This document shows, piece after piece, positions 33,085 through 43,872 of a stretch of DNA of 64,000 nt. The stretch spans positions 18,434,130 to 18,498,129 of the forward strand of contig NC_084475.1 of the NCBI RefSeq assembly GCF_027409185.1, written 5' to 3'. Each line of letters opens with the position of its first letter. The first letter of the stretch is position 1. The notes below the pieces were generated by a model. It made no database searches and had not been told where the DNA came from. It saw only the letters and a program-made list of their open reading frames with translations. The position numbers and the translations under genes were made by a program. Origin of the DNA: Cynocephalus volans. Its lineage: Eukaryota > Chordata > Mammalia > Dermoptera > Cynocephalidae.

Positions 33085-34230
33085 CAGGGTGGCCTTCCCA
33101 GTAGTCCAGCCTCCCCTCTGGGGCCTGTAGGGCAAGACCAGTACAATTGGTCCCTTGGGTATGCAAGGCCAGGGGACTGTAGGTCAGGCCAGGGGGTCTT
33201 TAGTGCCAGGGCAGGCCAAGGAAGCACCTAGAGCAGGCCTAAGAGGCCAGGGGTGGCGTTAGTGGGAGGCCAGACCAGGCCAGGGTGGCCCTTAGCACCA
33301 AGAAAGGCCAAGGGATTCCTGGACAGGCCAGTCAAGGGGGCACTTAGGGCACTTAGGAGTGCCTTTAGTGGCAGGGTGGCCCTGATGGCACTGCCCCAGT
33401 AGGGGCAGACCAGTAAAGAGGGGCCACATGGCAGGCCAGGCCAGTGGGCTCCTTGGGCAGGACAGGACAGGCCAGCCGTTCGTGGTAGGAGGGACTTGGC
33501 AGCATGCCTGGCCAGGGCAGCCCTTAGTGGCAGATGAGGGCACAGGGGCCCTAGGGGCAGCCCAGACCATGGGGGCACTTAGCGGAAGGCAAGCCAAGGC
33601 AGGACTTGCCAGGGTGGTCCTTGGCTCTGGGCCAGTCTGGGCCAGGTGGGCCCATAGTGCAAGGCCTGGCAGGCTAGGGGTGCCCTAGGGGCAGGCCAGG
33701 CAGGGACAGAGGAGTCTTAGGAGCAGGCAAGGCCAGTCTAGATGGTCTCTAGAGGCAGGCTTGCCCAGTGGGTCCCAAAGGGCACACCAGCCAGCTGGAC
33801 CCCTTGGTGTGAGGTCAGGCCAAGGAAGCACATAGGGCAGGCCTGCCAGGCCAAAGGGTCCCCGGGGGGCCAGTCTGGGCCAAGGAAGCACTTGGGGTAG
33901 GTCTGGCAGGTCCTTAGCAGAAGGGGGACCTCAGCGGCAGGGAGGCCCTGAACAGTAGGCCTGGACATGGAGGCCCTTAGTACCAAGTGTGCTTGGCCAG
34001 GCGGGCCCTTAGTGCCAGCCCAGGACAGGGAAGCTCTGAGGCAGTGGGGGTCTCGTACAGGCCTGGCCAGGACCACCCTTAGTGGCAGTGGGGCCATTAA
34101 AAGGCGGCCTGTCCAGGGCAGCCCTTAGTGGCAGGCCAGGAAATGCCAGAGGTGCCCTTAGTGGCAGGGCAGGTGGGGGGCCAGGGACTCTCTTAGAGGC
34201 AGAGCAGACCAGGCCAAGGGGGCCCTAGGG
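33085..34230 (+). repeat. GC-rich degenerate minisatellite, module 1
   Basis: Built from variants of GGCCAGGCCAGGGGG…CCCTTAGTGGCAGG at roughly 35-40 bp intervals. Markers shared with modules 2 and 3 include CTTGGCAGCATG (near 33,498) and AGGCCAGGAAATGCCAGAGG (34,134). There is no conserved reading frame. Diverged units suggest old amplification, while the long-range copies (modules) are much more alike. Confidence 0.85.
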
Positions 34231-34304
34231 GGGCTCTTTCTCTCTTTCTTTCTCTTTCCCTTCCTTCCCTTCCCTTCTTTCCTTCCCTTCCCTTCCCTTC
34301 CTTA
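34230..34304 (+). repeat. CTTT/CCTTCC pyrimidine microsatellite
   Basis: A TTTCTCTCTTTCTTTCTCTT block then (CCCTT)n lies between the GC-rich module and the start of the NUMT. The counterpart in the second cassette is at 38,758-38,822. Confidence 0.9.
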
Positions 34305-34967
34305 GACAAAAAGTCCGGTGGTGTATTTGATGTTGAATCCTGATACAAGTTCTGATTTGCTGTCTCTTAGGTGGAATGGGGCTCGGCTGGTTTCTGCTAG
34401 TGTTGAAAGGAATCATATCATGGCTGGAGGCCATGACGGGAGGATCAATCGTGTAAATTCTTCAGTGGTGATGAAGGAGGGTTGATAGGGTGTAGGATCT
34501 ATTTACAAGTAGGAGTGATATGAGGATGATGGCTAGGGTGACTTCGTATGAAATTGTTTGGGCTACTGCTCAGAGGGGCCGATTAGAGCGTATTTGGAGT
34601 TTGAAGCTCATTCTTATCAGAGGATTGAGTAGACGGCTAAGCTTGAGGTGGCAGGATGAACAGCTCTCCCATGTTTAGGTTGGCTAGGGGGTGGGGTATT
34701 GGTCGTGGCACCCACGTGGTGAGTGCTAGAGTGAGGGCTCGTGTGGGTGCAATGATGTCAAGAGAGGTGGCTGATGTTAGGGGTCTGAGTGGTTCTTTGG
34801 TGGAAAGTTTAATTGCATCGGCGAAAGGTTGGAGGAGACCGTAGGGGCCAGTGATGTTGGGTCCTTTGCGAAGCTGTATAAGGCCGAGCATTCTCCGTCC
34901 TACGAGAGTGAGGAATGCCATGGTGAGTATGACGGGGTGATGGGTAGGAGCATGTAGTGGCATGCAT
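34305..34967 (-). pseudogene. MT-ND1: ND1 fragment within the NUMT
   Basis: Mitochondrial NADH dehydrogenase subunit 1, N-terminal two thirds. Recognisable pieces on the - strand include [64 protein letters not shown] and SELVSG. Stops interrupt the frame near 34,637 and elsewhere, and the C-terminal third is absent. Non-functional. Confidence 0.93.
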
Positions 34968-34969
34968 GG

Positions 34970-35044
34970 TGTTAGGAAGGGGAGTTGAACCTCTGACTGG
35001 AAAGTCTTAAGCTTTATGCAATTGCCGGGCTCTGCCATCCTAAC
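34970..35044 (-). pseudogene. MT-TL1: Mitochondrial tRNA-Leu(UUR) copy in the NUMT
   Basis: 75 nt on the - strand, beginning GTTAGGATGGCAGAGCCCGG and ending CTTCCTAACA. The anticodon loop CTTAAGA gives TAA. The acceptor and T arms pair as in the mitochondrial gene. It lies between ND1 and 16S as in the mitochondrial genome. No nuclear tRNA function is expected. Confidence 0.93.
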
Positions 35045-36417
35045 GAGCCCTGCTCTGGGGCGGGGCGTGTGGGGACGGGCTGAGTTGAGTTTATATCACT
35101 CATCGGGGTTAGAGGCACTTTTTGAAGTGGGCCTTATATCTCTTGTCCTTTCATACTGCGAGAAGTGCAGGGATAGATAGAAACCGACCTGGATGGCTCC
35201 GGTCTGAACTCAGATGATGTAGGACTTTAGTCCTTGAACAAATGAACCTTTAATAGCAGCTGCAGCCTTAGGATGTCCTGATCCAACATCGAGGTCGTGA
35301 ACTCCATTGACGAAAGGAACCCTGAAATAGAATTGCGCTCTCATCCCCAGGGTAACTTGTTCCGTTGATCAAATTGTTGGGGGTCAATGGGTGATTGTGT
35401 CGCTTTGACTGGTTGGTCTAGGTCACAGTCATTCAGAGGTTTTATTTTGCTCCGAAGTCACCCCAACTGAACCTTCTAGCTCAGAGTTTTGTGGTGTTGC
35501 CTGGGTTAGGTTTGTATTGTTTTGCTTGAGCCAGTTAATTCAAGCTCCATGGGGTCTTCTCGTCTTATTTTTATGTCCCCGCCTCTCACGGGGAGGTCAG
35601 TTTCACTGGCTGGAAGCGGGCGACAGTGAAACCCTCGTGTGGCCTTTCATACAAGTCCCTAATTAAGAAACAAATGATGATGCGACCTTTGCATGGTCAG
35701 GATGCCGCAGCCATTGAACTGTGTCCCTGGGCAGGCAGCGCCTCGAATACTCGGAATGCTGGAGGTGACACTTCTGGTAAACAGGTGGGGTTTGTCGTCG
35801 CCGATTTCCTTCTGCTGCTTTGCATCTTGTCTTCGCGCAGCCTGTGTCGTGTTAACGACCGAAGGTACAGGTGGCTTTGGTTGGACAAGTGTGACTGGGT
35901 TGTTATCAGTGGGCGTCCGATCTGATACAGGCTCCTGCGGGGAGAACAGGGCTCTTGTTACTCACGTGAACAGCATCTCTTCTGTGTAGACACAGATGGA
36001 TCCAGGTGGGTGTTAGGAGTTTGGCGTGAATGATGTGGAGTAAGTTTTGTCATCGTTGAACTTGAACGCTTTCTTAGTTGGTGGCTGCTTTTAGGCCAAC
36101 AGTGCATGGCTGGTGGCCGCTCTCTATAGGGGGCTGTGCCCCGTGTCTACAGAGCTGCGCCCCTTTAGACTGACACTGGAATTTACACTTAGACTAGGAT
36201 GTGCTTTAGGCAAATCTAAAGTTGAACCGAAATTCTGCGCTGGACAAGCAGCTGTCACCAGGCTCGGCTGGCTTTTCACCTCTGATTGTAGGTCTCGTCT
36301 CTACTTTGTCACACAGATGGGTTTGTCCTTATGACCTCCCTGAGTAGCTCATCTGGTTTTGGGGTTTTTGGCTAAAGTTCTCTTTGTCAAAGTTATTCTA
36401 GTTAATCCATTACTAAC
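35045..36417 (-). pseudogene. MT-RNR2: Mitochondrial 16S rRNA fragment in the NUMT
   Basis: Antisense 16S rRNA, with universally conserved segments such as the peptidyl-transferase region (reverse complements near 35,150-35,420), the CCTCGGAT-type region and the ATCTGATACAGGCTCCTGCG stretch near 35,920. The far 5' part of the gene is missing. Several changes and added CpGs mark it as a decayed nuclear copy. Confidence 0.92.
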
Positions 36418-36655
36418 TTCCTTCCCTTCTTCCCTCCTTTCCTTACCTCCCTTCCTTTTTTCCTTCCTTCTCTTTCCTTCCTTTACTTTCTTTCTTTCTT
36501 TCCTCCCTTCCCTGATCTCCCTTCCTTCCTACCTCGCCTTTCTTCCTTCCATCACAGCCTTTTATTTTCTTTCCTTCTTTGTTTCTTTTTTTTTTTTCTT
36601 TCTTTCTTTCTTTCTATCCTTCCTTCCTTCCTTTTTTCTTTCCTTCTTCCTTTCT
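36418..36655 (+). repeat. CTTT/CCTT pyrimidine array
   Basis: Irregular (CTTC)n and (CTTT)n running from the NUMT edge, ending at CTTTCTTGGGGTCCCTATGG. The counterpart in cassette 2 is 39,611-39,858. Confidence 0.9.
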
Positions 36656-36775
36656 TGGGGTCCCTATGGTCTCCAGGCCAGGGGAGCCCTTACTGGAAGT
36701 CCAGGCAAGGCCAGAACAGGGGGTTACTTAGAGGCAGGTCAGTCCGGGCCAGGGGGGGCCATATGTGGGCTCTTT

Positions 36776-37270
36776 TCTTCCTACCTTCCCTACCTTCTTG
36801 CCTTCCCTCCCTCCCTGCCTTCCCTGCCTTCTGTGCCTACCTGCCTTCCCTGACTTCCTCCCTTCCCTGCCTTCCCTGCCTTCATACCTTCCCTGCCTTC
36901 TCTGTCTTGTGCCTTCCTGTCTTCCATGCCTTCCTGCCTTCCCTACCTTCCTGCTTTCCTGCCTACCCTGCCTTCCTGCCTTCCCTGCCTTCCTGCCTTC
37001 CATGCCTTCCTGCCTTCCCTGACTTCCTGCCTTCCATGCCTTCCTGCCCTCCCTGCCTTCCCTGCCTTCCTGCTTTCCCTGCCTTCCTGCCTTCCCTGCC
37101 TTCCCTCTCTTCCTGTCTTCCCTCTCTTCCTGCCTTCCCTCCATCCTGCCTTCCTGCCTTCCCTCCCTTCTCTCTGTTCCTGTCTTTTCTTCCTTCCTTC
37201 CTTCCCTCCTTCTTTCTTTCTGGGGGCTCTCTCTCTCTGTTTTCTTCTTTCCTTCTTTCTTCTAGCCCAC
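36776..37270 (+). repeat. CCTTCCCTGCCTTCCTG minisatellite, cassette 1
   Basis: Alternates CCTTCCCTG and CCTTCCTG units, a mostly 17-bp composite, with occasional CTGTCTT variants, and ends in a CTTT tract before CTAGCCCACCTATG. About 0.5 kb here, against about 0.8 kb in cassette 2. Confidence 0.92.
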
Positions 37271-38757
37271 CTATGTCCCTCCTGGCCTGCCCTGCCATTA
37301 ACAGGCAGGAGGCCCTGGTCTGGACTCCCCTTGGGCCCCCAAGAAAGAAAGAAAGACCCCCCACCAGGGCACCCCAGCCTGGCCTGCCTCTAAGAGACGC
37401 CCTGGCCTGCCTGTCCTGCCCTACCACTAACGGTGCCCCTGGACTTTCCTGGCCTGCCACTAATGGTCCCTGGCAGGCCCCTTGCTAAAGGCCCCATCCA
37501 CTATGGGTGGGCCTGACCAGGTCTACAGAAGAGACCCACTGGCTGGGCTCACCTCAGGGCTGCCCTGGCCTGACCTGGCCCGCTTCTAAGAGACCCCCAG
37601 GGCAGGCCAGGCCAGCCCAGGGGTTCTCTCACAGGCAGGCCAGGCCAGGGGGACCATAGCACTAAGCAGGCCAAGGGAGCTGTGGGCCAGGCCATTCAAA
37701 GAAGGCCCTTAGTGTCAGGGCAAGCCAGGCCATGTGATCTCTTAGAGGAAGGCCAGGAGGCTCTTACCACCAAGAGAGGCCAAGGGAGCCCAGGAACAGG
37801 CCACTCAAGGGCAGGCACTAAGTGGCACGGTGGCCCTATTAGAGTGGTCCACTAGGGGCAGACTAGTAATGGGAGGCCCTATGGCAGGACAATTAGTGGG
37901 TTCTCGGGCAGGAAAAGCCAGGCTGGCCCTTAGTGGTAGGAGGCCCTTGGCAGCATGTCTGCCTAGGGCAGCCCTTAATGGCAGGTGAGGGCACAGGGGC
38001 AGGCCAGGCCGTGGATGCCCTTAGTGGAAGGGAAGCCCAGGCAGGTAAGCCCATAGTGGCAGATGAGGCCAGGACAGAGGTGGCCCATAGTGCCATACCA
38101 GGACAGGCCAGCAGGGCCCTTGGGACAGCTCAGGACAGGTCAGGCGGTCCTTGGCTTTGAGCCAGGCTGGGCCAGACCAGCAGGGTCCTAGGTCCAGGCC
38201 AGGTTAGGGGGGAGTTGGGATATGACTACCTGGCCAGGGGTGCCCTAGTGGTAGGCCAGTCTAGGCCAGGGGTGACCTAGGAGCAATCCAGGCCACTCTA
38301 GGGGGTCCATAGGGGCAGGCAAGGCCAGTGGGGCTGTTAGTACCAGGCCAGACCAGGAAGGCCCCAGGTGCAGGCCAGCCAGGTGACCCCTTAGTGCCAG
38401 TCCAGGCCAAGGAAGCACTTGAAGCAGGCCTGGCAGGCGCTTAGCAGAGCCATTAGTGGCAATGGGGCCCTGAATAGTATGTCTGGCCATGGAGGCCCTT
38501 AGCACCAAGTGTGCTTGGCCAGGTGGGCCCTTAGTGCTATCCCAGGACAGAGCAGCTCTGAGGCAGTGGGGGTCTCATGGAGGCCTGGCCAGAACCACCC
38601 TCAGTGGCAGTGGGGCCACTAAAGGGGGGCCTGTCCAGGGCAGCCCTTAGTGGCAGGCCAGGAAATGCCAGAGGTGCCCTTAGTGGCGGGGCAGGTGGGG
38701 GGCCAGGGACTCTCTTAGAGGCAGAGCAGACCAGGCCAAGGGGGCCCTAGGGGGGCT
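37271..38757. repeat. GC-rich degenerate minisatellite, module 2
   Basis: The first about 310 bp (37,271-37,580) carry the motif in reverse orientation (CTGGCCTGCC…TAACGGTGCCCCTGG). From about 37,590 it flips to the forward GGCCAGGCCAGGGGG orientation. The marker CTTGGCAGCATG is near 37,949 and AGGCCAGGAAATGCCAGAGG at 38,654. The end is nearly identical to that of module 1. Confidence 0.85.
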
Positions 38758-38821
38758 CTTTCTCTCTTTCTCTTTCCCTTCCTTCCCTTCCTTTCCTTTG
38801 TTTCCTTCCCTTCCCTTCCTT

Positions 38822-39610
38822 AGACAAAAGGGCCGGTGGTGTATTTGATGTTGAATCCTGATACAAGTTCTGATTTGCTGTCTGTTAGGTGGAATGGGGC
38901 TTGGCTGTTTTCTGCTAGTGTAGAAAGGAATCATATCATGGCTGGAGGCCATGACGGGAGGATCAATCGTGTAAATTCTTCAGTGATGATGAAGGAGGGT
39001 TGATAGGGTGTAGGATGTATTTACAAGTAGGACTGATACGAGGATGATTTCTAGGGTGACTTCGTATGAAATTGTTTGGGCTACTGCTTGTTACTTATCA
39101 GTGGGCGTCCGATCTGATACAGGCTCCTGCGGGGAGAACAGGGCTCTTGTTACTCACGTGAACAGCATCTCTTCTGTGTAGACACAGATGGATCCAGGTG
39201 GGTGTTAGGAGTTTGGCGTGAATGATGTGGAGTAAGTTTTGTCATCGTTGAACTTGAACGCTTTCTTAGTTGGTGGCTGCTTTTAGGCCAACAGTGCATG
39301 GCTGGTGGCCGCTCTCTATAGGGGGCTGTGCCCCGTGTCTACAGAGCTGCGCCCCTTTAGACTGACATTGGAATTTACACTTAGAGTAGGATGTGCTTTA
39401 GGCAAATCTAAAGTTGAACCGAAATTCTGCGCTGGACAAGCAGCTGTCACCAGGCTCGGCTGGCTTTTCACCTCTGATTGTAGGTCTCGTCTCTACTTTG
39501 TCACACAGCTGGGTTTGTCCTTATGACTGCCCTGAGTAGCTCATCTGGTTTTGGGGTTTTTGGCTAAAGTTCTCTTTGTCAAAGTTATTCTAGTTAATCC
39601 ATTACTAACT
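38822..39610 (-). other. NUMT, copy 2, with internal deletion
   Basis: Closely matches both ends of NUMT copy 1: an ND1 part at 38,822-39,088, then a direct jump to the 16S part from 39,095. About 1.33 kb is missing (copy 1 positions roughly 34,572-35,905), including the rest of ND1, tRNA-Leu and the 3' part of 16S. A few bases of extra sequence sit at the junction (GCTTGTTACTTATCAG). The high similarity of both flanks and of the surrounding arrays shows duplication of one insertion, not two insertions. Confidence 0.93.
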
Positions 39611-39858
39611 TCCTTCCCTTCTTCCCTCCTTCCTTCCCTCCCTTCCTTTTTTCTTCCTTCTCTTTCCTTCCTTTCTTTACTTTCTTTCTTTCTTTCCTCC
39701 CTTCCCTGCTCTCCCTTCCTTCTTGCCTCGTCTTTCTTCCTTCCCTCACAGCCTTTTATTTTCTTTCCTTCTTTCTTTGTTTCATTCTTTCTTTCTTTCT
39801 TTCTTTCTTTCTATCCTTCCTTCCTTCCTTTTTTCTTTCCTTCTTTCTTTCTTTCTTG
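39611..39858 (+). repeat. CTTT/CCTT pyrimidine array, cassette 2
   Basis: Counterpart of 36,418-36,655 with small length changes, ending CTTTCTTGGGGTCTCTATGG. Confidence 0.9.
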
Positions 39859-39969
39859 GGGTCTCTATGGTCTCCAGGCCAGGGGAGCCCTTACTGGAAG
39901 TCCAGGTGAGGCCAGAACAGGGGGTTACTTAGAGGCAGGTCAGTCCGGGCCAGGGGCGCCATAGGTGGG

Positions 39970-40770
39970 CTCTTTTCTTCCTGCCTTCTCTCCCTTCCTG
40001 CCTTCCTTTCCTCCTTTCCCTCCCTTCCCTGCCTTCCCTCCCTCCCTCCCTGCTTTTCCTGCCTTCCTGCCTTCCCTGCCGTCCTCCCTTCCTGCCTTCC
40101 CTGCCGTCCTCCCTTCCTGCCTTCCCTGCTTTCCCGCCTTCCTGCCTTCCTGCCTTCCTGCCTTCCTGCCTTCCCTGCCTTCCTGCCTTCCTGCCTTCCC
40201 TGCCTTCCTGCCTTCCCTGCCTTGTGCCTTCCTGCCTTCCCTGCCTTGTGCCTTCCTGCCTTCCTGCCTTCCTGCCTTCCCTGCCTTGTGCCTTCCTGCC
40301 TTCCCTGCCTTCCTGCCCTTCCTGCCTTCCCTGCCTTCCCTGCCTTCCTGCATTCCTCCCTTCCTGCCTTCCCTGCCTTCCCTGCCTTCCTCCCGTCCTC
40401 CCTTCCCTGCCTTCCCTCCCTTCCTCCCTTCCATGCCTTCCCTCCCTTCCTGCCTTCCTGCCTTCCCTGCCTTCCTCCCTTCCTGCCTTCCCTGCCTTCT
40501 CTGCCTTCCTGCCTTCCTGCCTTCCCTGCCTTCCCTGCCTTCCCTCCCTTTCCTGCCTTCCTGCCTTCCCTGCCTTCCCTGCCTTCCTGCCTTCCCTGCC
40601 TTCCCTCTCTTCCTGTCTTCCCTCTCTTCCTGCCTTCCCTCCATCCTGCCTTCCTGCCTTCCCTCCCTTCTCTCTGTTCCTGTCTTTTCTTCCTTCCTTC
40701 CTTCCTTCTCTCCTTCTTTCTTTCTGGGGGCTCTCTTTCTCTCTCTTTTCTTCTTTCCTTCTTTCTTCTA
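39970..40770 (+). repeat. CCTTCCCTGCCTTCCTG minisatellite, cassette 2
   Basis: Same units as 36,776-37,270 but expanded to about 0.8 kb, with TCCTCCC and TTGTGCC variants. Its last about 120 bp (from TCTCTTCCTGTCTTCCCTCT) are almost identical to cassette 1. The 345-codon open frame on the - strand is repetitive Gly/Arg/Lys/Glu/Gln sequence and is not a gene. Confidence 0.92.
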
Positions 40771-42028
40771 GCCCACCTATGTCCCTCCTGGCCTGCCCTG
40801 CCATTAACAGGCAGGAGGCCCTGGTCTGGACTCCCCTTGGGCCCCCAAGAAAGAAAGAAAGACCCCCCACCAGGGTACCCCAGCCTGGCCTGCCTCTAAG
40901 AGATGCCCTGGCCTGCCTGTCCTGCCCTACCACTAACGGTGCCCCTGGACTTTCCTGGCCTGCCACTAACGGTCCCTGGCAGGCCCCTTGCTAAAGGCCC
41001 CATCCACTATGGGTGGGCCTGACCAGGTCTACAGAAGAGACCCACTGGCTGGGCTCACCTCAGGGCTGCCCTGGCCTGACCTGGCCCGCTTCTAAGAGAC
41101 CCCCAGGGCAGGCCAGGCCAGCCCAGGGGTTCTCTCACAGGCAGGCCAGGCCAGGGGGACCATAGCACTAAGCAGGCCAAGGGAGCTATGGGCCAGGCCA
41201 TTCAAAGAAGGCCCTTAGTGTCAGGGCAAGCCAGGCCATGTGATCTCTTAGAGGAAGGCCAGGAGGCTCTTACCACCAAGAGAGGCCAAGGGAGCCCAGG
41301 AACAGGCCTCTCAAGGGCAGGCACTTAGTGGCCTGGGAGCCCTTAGCAGCATGTTGGGCCTATGACAGTGGTCCACTAGGGGCAGGCTAGTAACAGGAGG
41401 CCCTATGGCAGGACAATTAGTGGGTTCTCGGGCAGGAAAAGCCAGGCTGGCCCTTAGTGGTAGGAGGCCCTTGGCAGCATGTCTGCCTAGGGCAGCCCTT
41501 AATGGCAGGTGAGGGCACAGGGGCATGCCAGGCTGTGGATGCCCTTAGTGGAAGGGAAGCCCAGGCAGGTAAGCCCATAGTGGCAGATGAGGCCAGGACA
41601 GAGGTGGCCCATAGTGCCATACCAGGACAGGCCAGCAGGGCCCTTGGGACAGCTCAGGACAGGTCAGGCGGTCCTTGGCTTTGAGCCAGGCTGGGCCAGA
41701 CCAGCAGGGTCCTAGGTCCAGGCCAGGTTAGGGGGGAGTTGGGATATGACTACCTGGCCAGGGGAGCCCTAGGCAGGCCAGTCTAGGCCAGGGGTGACCT
41801 AGGAGCAATCCAGGCCACTCTAGGGGGTCCATAGGGGAAGGCATGGCCAATGGGGCTGTTAGTACCAGGCCAGACCAGGAAGACCCCAGGTGCAGGTCAG
41901 CCAGGTGACCCTTTAGTACCAGTCCAGGCCAAGGAAGCACTTGAAGCAGGCCTGGCAGGTGCTTAGCAGAAGGGGAGCCATTAGTGGCAATGGGGCCCTG
42001 AATAATAGACTTGGCCATGGAGGCCCTT
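40771..42028. repeat. GC-rich degenerate minisatellite, module 3 (left part)
   Basis: As module 2: reverse orientation to about 41,090, then forward. The marker CTTGGCAGCATG is near 41,470. It is interrupted at about 42,030 by a MaLR element and resumes at 43,873. Confidence 0.85.
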
Positions 42029-42029
42029 G

Positions 42030-43872
42030 GTGTCAAGTATTCTGTTGTAGCCACACAAAATGGACTAAAACAGAAAATCGTACCAGGAGCAGGGTACTGC
42101 TTATAACAGACACCTGAAAATGTGGAAATGGCTTTGGAGCTGAGTGTTGCAGAGCGTTTGGTAGAGTTTGGAGGGCTCAGAAGAAGAACAAATGATGAGG
42201 GAAAGTTTTGAATGTCTTAGAGACCTATTAAATGTTGGTGGGCAGAGTGCTTATGGACATACGGATTGTAAAGACCATTCAAAGGAGGTCTCAGATAGAA
42301 ATAAGGAGTTTATTGGAAACTGGGCAAAGATCACCCTTGCTGTGATCTGGCAAAGAACGTGGCTGCATTGTGTCCATGCCCTAGGACTTTGTGGAGGTTG
42401 GAATTTAAGAGTTGTGAACCAGCGTATTTAGTGGAAGAAATGTCCAAGCTCAAAGCATTAAGGAAGCTGCATGGCTACTTGTAACAGCCTACTCTGAGCT
42501 ATGGCAGCAAAGGCATGACAGAAAGCCAGAATTGGAAAGGGAAGCAGAGTGTAAAGATTTGGAAATTTTGAAGCCTGGTCATGTTGTAGAGAAGAAGAGA
42601 GCATTTTCAGAAGGAAAATTCAGTGGTACTAAGAAGATTAACACAAAGGAACGGGATTATCAAGAGAAGGACAAAAAGGCCCTGAAGGCATTGCAGAAGC
42701 CTCTGGGGCCAACTATTCAATTTCAGGCCCAAAGATCTTGGTAGACAAAACGGTCTTGGGGAACTGGCTTCAGGAGCCCTCCATGGTCTCACTGCTCAGG
42801 GCCACCTTGGGAAACTGCTTCTAGCACCAGCACCCCGGCTGCTTTGGCTGCTCCAGCTGTGGCTAAATTGGGCCCAGGTGTGGCTGGACCTGCAGCTTTG
42901 AAAAATACAAGCCAGAAGCCTTGGTGGTGTCCACGTGGTGTTAGGTCTTCAGTCTCACAGAATGCCCGAGCTCGGAAGGCTTGGGAGCCTCCACCCAGAT
43001 TTCAAAGGATGTATGGAAAAGGCTGGGGGCTCAGGAAGAGATCTGTCACAGGGGCAGAGTCACCGCAGACAGACTTCACTAGAGCAATGCCAAGTGGAAA
43101 CGTGGGGTTGGAGTTGCAGCAGAGACCCCATCAGCACCATGTCTAGTGGAACCATGAGAGCAGGACCGCCATGGAGACCCCAGACCTGTGGAGCTACAGA
43201 GTGGAACGACAGCCTGGGATTCCTGAAGTGTGGCCTGCAAGCAGGAAAGCCATAGGAGCAGAGCTGCCCAAGGACTTGGGGACTCAACCCCACAGTAGCA
43301 CGCAGAGGACATGGAACACGGACTCAAGGTGCATGATTCACCATCTTTGAGATTTAATGCTTGCCCTTGGGATTTTGGACTTGCTTAGGACCTGATAGCC
43401 CTGTCTTTTGGCCTATTTCTCCCTTTTGGAATGGGAATATGTACCTTATGTTTGTCCTACCACTGTATCTTGGAAGTAGTAACTTGTACTGATTTCACGG
43501 ATGGGACATTAAACTTTGGACTCTTGAGTTGAAACAAGTTAAGACTGTGGGGGTGAAATGAATGTATTTGCATGTGAAAAGGACACAAGTTATGGGGGAC
43601 CAGGGGCAGACCATGCCGTAGTGAATGGATTGAAAATGGTGGTCAGGGGTGTGGTTCTGAGAGCTTTGAAAGAAGAGCACATGTGAGTCTCTCTCTCTCT
43701 GCTCTCTGTGTTTCCATCATCTTGCAATGTGAGACCCCCGGGTCACTGTTGCCACCACCAGATGGACTTTGTACTTCGTAGCCTCAGAAACTATAAGCAA
43801 CAAATTTCAATTTTCTTTATAAATTACCCAGTTCTAAGTATTGTTATAGCAAAACAAAATAGACTAAAACAG
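42030..43872 (+). mobile_element. MaLR (MST/THE1-like) retroelement inside module 3
   Basis: Starts with an LTR end (GCCACACAAAATGGACTAAA) and a CAGGAGCAGGGTACTGCT leader. An internal region with MaLR landmarks follows (TGGAAATGGCTTTGGAGCTG, TTTGGAGGGCTCAGAAGAAG, TGTGGAGGTTGGAATTTAAG). It ends with a 3' LTR from about 43,614 to GTTATAGCAAAACAAAATAG then ACTAAAACA. The two LTR ends match. No intact gene. GC-rich repeat lies on both sides. Confidence 0.88.

Larger units (their letters stand above)
34305..36417 (-). other. Nuclear mitochondrial DNA insertion (NUMT), copy 1
   Basis: A continuous block of mitochondrial genome in reverse orientation. Along + it runs: ND1 (from about its GFNVEY region back to its start), tRNA-Leu(UUR), then 16S rRNA from its 3' end toward its 5' part. 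Gene order and spacing match the vertebrate mitochondrial order 16S, tRNA-Leu, ND1. ND1 has stops under both codes and the sequence has gained CpGs, so it has decayed as nuclear DNA. Pyrimidine arrays flank both sides. Confidence 0.95.

Noticed and set aside
34970..35044. Functional tRNA gene
   Set aside because: It is mitochondrial tRNA-Leu embedded between ND1 and 16S fragments in the NUMT, not a nuclear tRNA gene.
35045..36417. Nuclear rRNA gene
   Set aside because: The conserved segments are those of mitochondrial 16S, contiguous with mitochondrial tRNA-Leu and ND1.
39929..40994. Open frames of 225-345 codons on both strands with Pro/Ser/Leu/Cys or Gly/Arg/Glu repeats
   Set aside because: These are translations of the CCTTCCCTG minisatellite. 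Frames change with repeat length between the two cassettes, so there is no selection for coding.
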